Positions 14,102-19,264 of a DNA stretch of 19,264 nt are shown one piece after another. The notes under the pieces are model-generated. The model saw nothing but the letters and a program-made list of their open reading frames with translations. It made no database searches and was not told the DNA's origin. The stretch is from Lachnospiraceae bacterium (GTDB lineage Bacteria; Bacillota; Clostridia; Lachnospirales; Lachnospiraceae), in contig CAAFWV010000022.1 in NCBI GenBank assembly GCA_900766815.1, positions 1-19,264 on the forward strand. The letters are read 5' to 3'. The position numbers and the translations under genes are program-made. Position 1 is the first letter of the stretch; every line of letters begins with the position of its first letter.

Positions 14102-15131
14102 AAGACCTATTGTCATCAATCCTTCTAACCGATCTGCCCTTTCTGAGCATCCCTTCGACTACGTTGTGCTCCGGCGTCGTGCTCTTGGGCTTCTCTATAA
14201 GGTTAATAAGATTGTCCGCTGCTATCCTCCCAATCATTCTTGTATCCTGAACTATGGTGGTTAGCTGTGGCTCTATCTGAGCCGCTATATTACTTCCGTC
14301 ATATCCTGCTATGGATATATCCTCCGGAATGTTAAGTCCCCTTAGCTTAATCTCGTTCATACCGCCTATGGCTGAGTAATCATCCGAGAAAATAATGCAG
14401 GTGGGACGTTCTTTCATATTTAATAAGATGCTTGCATTCTTCGCCGCGTTATCGGTATCTCTGTACTTGCCTTCTATGATATATTCATCCGGAATATCAA
14501 GTCCAAGTTCCTTCGTAGTATTAAGAAAGCTCTTAAGTCTGCTGCCTGTAACATTCTCATTGTTGTTTTGGCCATGAATGTAGGCTATCCTGCGATGACC
14601 CTGGGAATAAATGTATTTAACCAAATCCCTGATTCCCTTCGCATTATCCGAAAGAACCGCAAGCTTGTTGTCAAAGGCGTAATCGATAGTAACTACCGGT
14701 ATATCACTGTTGACCAGTTCCACAACCTCGGGATCTTCAAAATCCACACAGGCTATAAGCACTCCGTCAACTCCTCTGAACTTGCTGTGCTCCAGATAAG
14801 AGAGGCGACCCTTCCTTCTATTACAATTAATGAAGGTGATGTCGTATCCCTTCGCTTCAACTGCCACCTTGAAGCTGTCAAGTATTGTTGCGTAATAGTC
14901 ATGTGTCAGTCCGCTTTGCGGAAGCTCTTCTACAAACAATACTCCGATGTTGTAGCTCTTGTTGGTCTTAAGAGCTCTTGCAGATGAGTTAGGAAAGTAT
15001 CCCATCTCTTTGGCTATCTGCTTGATTCGCTGTTTTGTTTCATCTCCCACATCTCTGTGGTCGTTTAGTGCCTTGCTAACCGTTGCTACGGATACTCCAC
15101 ATGCGGCTGAGATGTCTTTCATCGATACCAT
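14100..15131 (-). CDS. LacI/GalR-family transcriptional repressor, probable regulator of the cellobiose genes
   Basis: The 343-residue protein starts with the LacI-type helix-turn-helix (MKDISAACGVSVATVSKALN at 4-23) and hinge helix (NSSARALKTNKS around 49-60). A two-lobed sugar-binding core follows (YNIGVLFVE, GVDGVLIACVD, RRIAYIHGQNNNENVTGSRL, CIIFSDDYSAIGGM, ISIAGYDGS, LTTIVQD). Length is normal. GAGG lies 8 bases before the first ATG (15131), which is preferred over the ATG three codons later. It is the first gene of the transporter cluster and divergent from the phosphorylase gene. An exact 19-base sequence occurs near both starts and is the likely operator, with the copy near this gene covering its predicted transcription start, which fits autorepression. 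The inducer is probably cellobiose or a derivative; this is inference from context. Confidence 0.94.
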   Translation of the reverse strand: MVSMKDISAACGVSVATVSKALNDHRDVGDETKQRIKQIAKEMGYFPNSSARALKTNKSYNIGVLFVEELPQSGLTHDYYATILDSFKVAVEAKGYDITFINCNRRKGRLSYLEHSKFRGVDGVLIACVDFEDPEVVELVNSDIPVVTIDYAFDNKLAVLSDNAKGIRDLVKYIYSQGHRRIAYIHGQNNNENVTGSRLKSFLNTTKELGLDIPDEYIIEGKYRDTDNAAKNASILLNMKERPTCIIFSDDYSAIGGMNEIKLRGLNIPEDISIAGYDGSNIAAQIEPQLTTIVQDTRMIGRIAADNLINLIEKPKSTTPEHNVVEGMLRKGRSVRRIDDNRS

Positions 15132-15191
15132 AAGTGGTTCCTCTTTTAAGTTGATTTCCTGCGAGGACTTATCCGTTTCCGTAACAGGGTT

Positions 15192-15210
15192 GTTTACTTA
15201 ATCGTTTTCG
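15192..15210. promoter_or_regulatory. Candidate LacI-family operator, repressor-side copy
   Basis: GTTTACTTAATCGTTTTCG occurs here and identically at 15534-15552. Around its central CG it fits an imperfect palindrome (AA-CG-TT core), as expected of LacI-family operators. It lies just downstream of the predicted -10 box of the repressor gene, where bound protein would block transcription. Confidence 0.65.
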
Positions 15211-15217
15211 TAGTCTT

Positions 15218-15246
15218 AATATAACCCATGCAAACGACATATGCAA
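15218..15246 (-). promoter_or_regulatory. Candidate promoter of the repressor gene
   Basis: TATATT (15218-15223) and TTGCAT (15241-15246) on the minus strand are spaced by 17 bases. The -10 is one base off consensus and the -35 is weak. Predicted transcription start is near 15211, at the edge of the operator copy, leaving a leader of about 80 bases. Confidence 0.45.
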
Positions 15247-15466
15247 GTACTTTTTACCCATTTTTTGGTTATTTTTTTCATTTTGGTTAGAATTAACAGT
15301 TATTTATTGTTCAAATTGTGCACTTTTATCATAAAAATCGCTCTCCGACTGCTATGATGAAGAAACAAACAGTGATTTCTTCCTTATATTAATTATGAAC
15401 AAAATATGTACACAAATGCATCTTTTTCGTAAATTACTTGTTTTATAAAAAACTTTTATTTAGGTA

Positions 15467-15495
15467 TTGCAAATAAATTATCCCTAATTTATACT
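15467..15495 (+). promoter_or_regulatory. Candidate promoter of the cellobiose phosphorylase gene
   Basis: TTGCAA (15467-15472) and TATACT (15490-15495) are spaced by 17 bases. The predicted start near 15502 places the operator copy about 32-50 bases into the transcript, a roadblock position. A promoter closer to the gene cannot be excluded. Confidence 0.5.
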
Positions 15496-15533
15496 GAATT
15501 TAAGTTCTTTTTTAAGAATTTTCTTTTTTCTCC

Positions 15534-15557
15534 GTTTACTTAATCGTTTTCGAAAAC
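15534..15557. promoter_or_regulatory. Candidate LacI-family operator, phosphorylase-side copy
   Basis: The 19-base sequence of 15192-15210 is repeated exactly at 15534-15552, 342 bases away. Here it runs into GTTTTCGAAAAC (15546-15557), a perfect 12-base palindrome, so this copy may bind more tightly or in a second register. Confidence 0.65.
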
Positions 15558-15610
15558 TGATACTACTTTTGTGTAATAACTACAGATTAAGAATTAGAGG
15601 GAGAGTATTT

Positions 15611-18088
15611 ATGAAATTCGGTTACTTTGATGATGCCAGAAAAGAGTACGTCATCACATCACCCAGAACACCCTATCCTTGGATTAACTACCTTGGAACA
15701 CAGGGTTTCTTTTCACTGATTTCCAACACAGCAGGCGGATACAGCTTCTATAAGGATGCACGTCTTCGCAGAATTACCCGTTACAGATATAATAACGTTC
15801 CCATCGATATGGGTGGCCGTTACTTCTATATTAATGATAACGGCACAATCTGGAATCCCGGATGGTCACCTGTTAAGACAGAGCTTGATGCTTATGAGTG
15901 TCGTCACGGTATGGGATATACAGTAATTACCGGTAAGAAGAATGACCTTAAGGCTGAGGTAACCTTCTTCGTTCCTCAGGATTATGACGGTGAGGTACAA
16001 CAGGTAGTTCTTACCAACGAGGGTAAGGAAAGTAAGTCCTTTGCGCTTTTCTCATTCGCAGAGTGGTGTCTGTGGGATGCACAGGATGACAGCAACAACT
16101 TCCAGCGTAACTTCTCAACAGGACGTGTGGAGGTTAAGGATTCGGTAATCTACCATAAGACAGAATACAGAGACCGTCGTAATCATTACGCTTTCTATTC
16201 GGTAAATGATACAATTGACGGCTACGATACAGACAGAGATTCGTTCATCGGTCTCTACAACGGCTTCAATAATCCTGAGGCTGTACTTAATAACAAGGCT
16301 ACCAACTCCTTCGCTGACGGCTGGGCACCTATTGCTTCTCATTATAAGAAGATTGAGCTTGCACCCGGCGAGAGCAAGACTCTGGTATTCGTTCTCGGAT
16401 ATGTAGAGATGCCCGTTGAGGAGAAGTTCGAAGCTGACGGCAAGACCATCAACAAGGTTAAGGCTCTTGAGATGATAAGCAAGTTCGACACTCCCGAGAA
16501 GTTCGAGGCGGGAATGGCTGAGCTTAAGAAGTATTGGGACAACCTGTTAAGTATTATTAATGTAGATACTCCCGATGACAAGGTTAACAGAATGGTTAAC
16601 ATCTGGAACCAGTATCAGTGTATGGTAACCTTCAACCTGTCACGTTCGGCTTCATATTTCGAGTCAGGTATCGGCAGAGGAATGGGCTTCAGAGATTCCA
16701 ACCAGGATGTTCTCGGCTTCGTTCACCAGATTCCTGACAGAGCCAAGGAGCGTATCATTGACATCGCATCTACACAATTCCCTGACGGAGGCTGCTATCA
16801 TCAGTATCAGCCTCTTACCAAGAAGGGCAACGCCGATATCGGTGGTGACTTCTCAGACGATCCGTTATGGCTCATCTTATCTGTATCAGCTTATATTAAG
16901 GAGACAGGCGACTGGTCAATCCTTGATGAGATGGTTCCTTACGATAATGATATGTCTATTGCACAGACCATGCTTGAGCATCTGGACGTATCCTTCTATC
17001 ACATCGTCAACAACCTTGGACCTCACGGACTGCCTCTTGCAATGAGAGCTGACTGGAATGACTGTATTAACCTCTCATGCTTCTCAGATACACCGGGTGA
17101 GAGCTTCCAGACCTATACCAATCCTAAGTTTGAAGCGGAGGGTGGATACTCTAAGGTAGCTGAATCAGTTATGGTTGCTACACTCTTCACCTATGTCGGA
17201 CCCAACTACGTTAATATTCTTAAGCATCTGGGTAAGGACGCTGAGGCTGCTAAGGCTCAGGCAGAAATCGACAAGATGAAGAAGAACATCATGGATCATG
17301 CCTGGGATGGCGACTGGTTCATCAGAGCTTATGATGCTAACGGCGAGAAGATGGGATCTAAGGAATGCGAAGAGGGTCAGATCTTCATCGAGCCTCAGGG
17401 CTTCGCTATCATGTCAGATATTGACAAGGATGCTACCAAGAAGACTCTTGCAGCTATTGACGAGAGACTCAATACCAAGTACGGTCTCGTACTTAACAAT
17501 CCTGCCTTCACCAAGTACTATGTACAGTATGGTGAGATTTCTACATATCCCGGCGGATATAAGGAGAATGCAGGTATCTTCACACATAACAATGCATGGA
17601 TTATCTGTGCAGCTGCTTATGCAGGCGAAGGCGATCAGGCATTTAAGTATTACTCAGAGATTGCTCCCGCATTCACAGAGGAAACCTCTGATATACATAA
17701 GACCGAGCCATATGTATATGGTCAGATGATCGGTGGTAAGGATGCAGGAAGCGATATCGGAAGACCCGGTAACAACTTCGGACAGGGCAAGAACTCATGG
17801 CTTACAGGTACAGCAGCCTGGAACATGGTTGCAATATCACAGTACATCTTAGGACTTGAGCCCGACTTTGACGGTCTGAGAATCGATCCCTCTATTCCCT
17901 CTGCATGGGATGGACTTGCAGCAACACGTAAGTACAGAAATGCAACATATAATATTAAGATTTCAAATCCCGACCACATCTCAAAGGGCATCAAGAGTGT
18001 CACAGTAGATGGTAAGGCAATTGACGGAAACCTCCTCCCTGTTTTCGCCGATGGCAATACACATTCAGTTGAAGTGGTTATGGGCTAA
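15611..18088 (+). CDS. cbp: Cellobiose phosphorylase (glycoside hydrolase family 94)
   Basis: The 825-residue protein is recognisable along its whole length as a clostridial GH94 cellobiose phosphorylase (MKFGYFDDARKEYVITSPRT start, IDMGGRYFY, RNFSTG, RSASYFESGIGRGMGFRDSN, HQYQPLTKKGN, SWLTGTAAWN, HSVEVVMG end). It converts cellobiose and phosphate to alpha-glucose 1-phosphate and glucose in the cytoplasm, saving ATP compared with hydrolysis. The expected catalytic acid is Asp481 in RADWND, by analogy with the family. Start choice: an open frame begins 14 codons earlier with TTG, but AGGGAG sits 7 bases before ATG 15611 and the family starts with MKFG. There is no signal peptide. It is divergent from the repressor-transporter cluster and ends at a strong terminator. 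A cellodextrin phosphorylase would normally be longer; other disaccharide specificity is possible but less likely. Confidence 0.95.
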   Translation: MKFGYFDDARKEYVITSPRTPYPWINYLGTQGFFSLISNTAGGYSFYKDARLRRITRYRYNNVPIDMGGRYFYINDNGTIWNPGWSPVKTELDAYECRHGMGYTVITGKKNDLKAEVTFFVPQDYDGEVQQVVLTNEGKESKSFALFSFAEWCLWDAQDDSNNFQRNFSTGRVEVKDSVIYHKTEYRDRRNHYAFYSVNDTIDGYDTDRDSFIGLYNGFNNPEAVLNNKATNSFADGWAPIASHYKKIELAPGESKTLVFVLGYVEMPVEEKFEADGKTINKVKALEMISKFDTPEKFEAGMAELKKYWDNLLSIINVDTPDDKVNRMVNIWNQYQCMVTFNLSRSASYFESGIGRGMGFRDSNQDVLGFVHQIPDRAKERIIDIASTQFPDGGCYHQYQPLTKKGNADIGGDFSDDPLWLILSVSAYIKETGDWSILDEMVPYDNDMSIAQTMLEHLDVSFYHIVNNLGPHGLPLAMRADWNDCINLSCFSDTPGESFQTYTNPKFEAEGGYSKVAESVMVATLFTYVGPNYVNILKHLGKDAEAAKAQAEIDKMKKNIMDHAWDGDWFIRAYDANGEKMGSKECEEGQIFIEPQGFAIMSDIDKDATKKTLAAIDERLNTKYGLVLNNPAFTKYYVQYGEISTYPGGYKENAGIFTHNNAWIICAAAYAGEGDQAFKYYSEIAPAFTEETSDIHKTEPYVYGQMIGGKDAGSDIGRPGNNFGQGKNSWLTGTAAWNMVAISQYILGLEPDFDGLRIDPSIPSAWDGLAATRKYRNATYNIKISNPDHISKGIKSVTVDGKAIDGNLLPVFADGNTHSVEVVMG

Positions 18089-18097
18089 GACAAAAAG

Positions 18098-18130
18098 AAT
18101 TCCCGGTTGTGAATCAACCGGGAATTTTTA
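18098..18130. terminator. Bidirectional rho-independent terminator between the phosphorylase gene and aspS
   Basis: A perfect 12-base-pair stem AATTCCCGGTTG/CAACCGGGAATT with loop TGAAT (18098-18126) begins 10 bases after the phosphorylase stop. It is followed by TTTTT on the plus strand and by CTTTTTG on the minus strand, so it can end both the phosphorylase and the aspS transcripts. Confidence 0.92.
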
Positions 18131-18203
18131 TTATACAGATATTTTCTGTTGTTTTTTTCTTAAAATTATATATTCCTGTAGTTTCTAATTTATTCTATCA
18201 GTC

Positions 18204-19264
18204 TTATTCCTCTTCAGGTAAATCCAGCCTGATATGTACATCCCTAAGCTGCTTCTCATCTACAGTCGAAGGAGCGCCCATCATAACATCCTGGGCAGTC
18301 TTGTTCATCGGGAATGGAATAATCTCCCTGATGCTCTCCTCACCTGCAATAAGCATTACCATTCGGTCAACACCGGGTGCAATACCTGCATGTGGCGGTG
18401 CACCATAGCAGAATGCATTATACATAGCCGGGAACTTGGCCTTAACATCCTCTTCTCCAAGTCCTACGAGCTTAAAGGCTTCAACCATAATCTCAGGATC
18501 GTGGTTTCTTACAGCACCTGATGATAACTCCACACCGTTAACAACCAGATCATACTGATATGCAAGGATATCAAGAGGATCCTTGCTCTTAAGTGCTTCC
18601 ATGCCTCCCTGCGGCATTGAGAACGGGTTATGACAGAATTCAAGCTCTCCGCTCTCCTCACCTATCTCATACATAGGGAAGTCAACTATCCAGCAGAATT
18701 CGTAGGCTTCCTTATTCATATGGCCTTCAGCCACATTTCCTAAGAGCTTTCTTAAAACTCCTGCTGTCTTAAGTGCATCAGCCTTCTTACCTGCAGCCAT
18801 TCCGACAAAGTCTCCGGGCTTGAGGTCAAGAATGTTAACAATCTCATCCTTCTTATCCTGTAGGAACTTGGCAATTCCGCCTGTAAGCTCTCCGTTTTCG
18901 TCCATCTTGAACCAGCAGGCCTTATTGGCTGTTGCTACCTCAACATCGGCCATAACCTTGTCAATAACCTTACGTGTGGCACTAAAGCCTGTAACCTTAA
19001 CAGCCTCAATTGAAGCACCCTCTGCATCGAACGGACCGAAGCCACAGCCCTTGAAGGTATCCGTAACATCCTGCAATACTAAGTCTATTCTTAAATCAGG
19101 CTTATCTGAGCCGTAGGTCTCCAGAGCATCCCTGTAGGTGATTCTCTTAAAAGGAGCTACACTTGCCTGCTTATATATTCCATATTTAGCAAAGATTGGA
19201 GGAAGCACATCCTCAATAACTGCGAATACATCCTCCTGTGTTGCAAAGGCCATCTCCATATCCA
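18204..19264 (-). CDS. aspS: Aspartyl-tRNA synthetase (C-terminal part, runs off the right edge)
   Basis: About 353 codons of the C-terminal part are present. The frame is open through base 19264, and the first Met in view (19259) is internal (…DMEMAFATQEDVF, the usual sequence just after class II motif 2), so roughly the first 240 residues lie outside. Visible are the start of the bacterial GAD insertion (YGSDKPDLRIDL), the GAD domain itself with its long insertion, the HNPFSMP region, and motif 3 GAPPHAGIAPGVDRM with the ATP-binding arginine, followed by the standard ending IIPFPMNKTAQDVMMGAPS. The GAD domain marks the bacterial type. The enzyme charges tRNA-Asp, and in organisms lacking AsnRS also tRNA-Asn; which applies here cannot be judged. 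It converges on the phosphorylase gene across a shared terminator. Confidence 0.96.
   Translation of the reverse strand, partial: DMEMAFATQEDVFAVIEDVLPPIFAKYGIYKQASVAPFKRITYRDALETYGSDKPDLRIDLVLQDVTDTFKGCGFGPFDAEGASIEAVKVTGFSATRKVIDKVMADVEVATANKACWFKMDENGELTGGIAKFLQDKKDEIVNILDLKPGDFVGMAAGKKADALKTAGVLRKLLGNVAEGHMNKEAYEFCWIVDFPMYEIGEESGELEFCHNPFSMPQGGMEALKSKDPLDILAYQYDLVVNGVELSSGAVRNHDPEIMVEAFKLVGLGEEDVKAKFPAMYNAFCYGAPPHAGIAPGVDRMVMLIAGEESIREIIPFPMNKTAQDVMMGAPSTVDEKQLRDVHIRLDLPEEE

Larger units (their letters stand above)
15132..15610. other. 479-base divergent control region between repressor and phosphorylase genes
   Basis: This very AT-rich stretch carries no coding frame of note. It contains two exact copies of a 19-base candidate operator, a candidate promoter on each strand, the ribosome sites of both genes and a 7-base-pair inverted repeat GAAGAAA/TTTCTTC at 15359-15382. 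Roughly 240 bases between the two promoters (about 15250-15465) hold T- and A-runs and no recognised site; they may form curved DNA or a binding site for another regulator. Confidence 0.6.

Noticed and set aside
15569..15610. TTG-initiated 14-residue extension of the phosphorylase
   Set aside because: The good ribosome site lies within this stretch, directly before ATG 15611, and the known family begins at that Met.
18204..19259. aspS as a complete 351-residue gene starting at 19259
   Set aside because: The frame continues to the window edge and the N-terminal anticodon-binding domain and motif 1 are missing; the Met is internal.

Overview
The window reads as chromosomal DNA of a motile, low-GC Gram-positive anaerobe, most likely a Lachnospiraceae member of the Butyrivibrio/Roseburia type. 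This rests on the close recognisable match of the cellobiose phosphorylase to clostridial enzymes, the YhaM, VanW and HypE-like AIR synthase families, strong Shine-Dalgarno sites and a chemoreceptor. The assignment is by recognition, not by a search. No tRNA, rRNA, CRISPR array, insertion sequence or prophage gene was seen.

Region 1 (1-7145, minus strand) is a tightly packed run of eight genes read right to left: a 35-residue membrane peptide, a VanW/G5 exported protein, a HypE-like AIR synthase, an Lrp/AsnC regulator, a class I/II aminotransferase, a membrane-anchored HtrA-like protein with PDZ domain whose catalytic residues look lost, the exoribonuclease YhaM, and the start of an RlmD-type rRNA methyltransferase that leaves the window on the left. 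Gaps range from a 4-base overlap to 40 bases, so it may be one operon with internal control points, such as a strong hairpin before the HtrA-like gene.

Region 2 (7173-8606) holds a plus-strand membrane-anchored TPR-like protein that starts only 27 bases from the divergent small peptide. It is followed by convergent nth (endonuclease III), which may have a leaderless transcript.

Region 3 (8541-18130) is a cellobiose/beta-glucoside module. On the minus strand lie a LacI-family repressor, a lipoprotein sugar-binding protein and two CUT1 permeases, then a chemoreceptor with an unusual lysine-rich cytoplasmic N-terminus. Divergent on the plus strand is a GH94 cellobiose phosphorylase. The 479-base divergent region carries two exact copies of a 19-base sequence, one next to each gene start, which is the best candidate operator of the repressor. 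The likely scheme is: the disaccharide is bound outside the cell, imported with an ATPase encoded elsewhere (none is present here), then phosphorolysed to glucose 1-phosphate and glucose; the repressor senses the sugar; the receptor may couple motility to the same or a related nutrient. A terminator-like hairpin plus a second very long hairpin separate the binding-protein gene from the permease genes, which suggests differential expression.

Region 4 (18131-19264) contains the C-terminal part of aspS (minus strand), converging on the phosphorylase gene across a bidirectional terminator.
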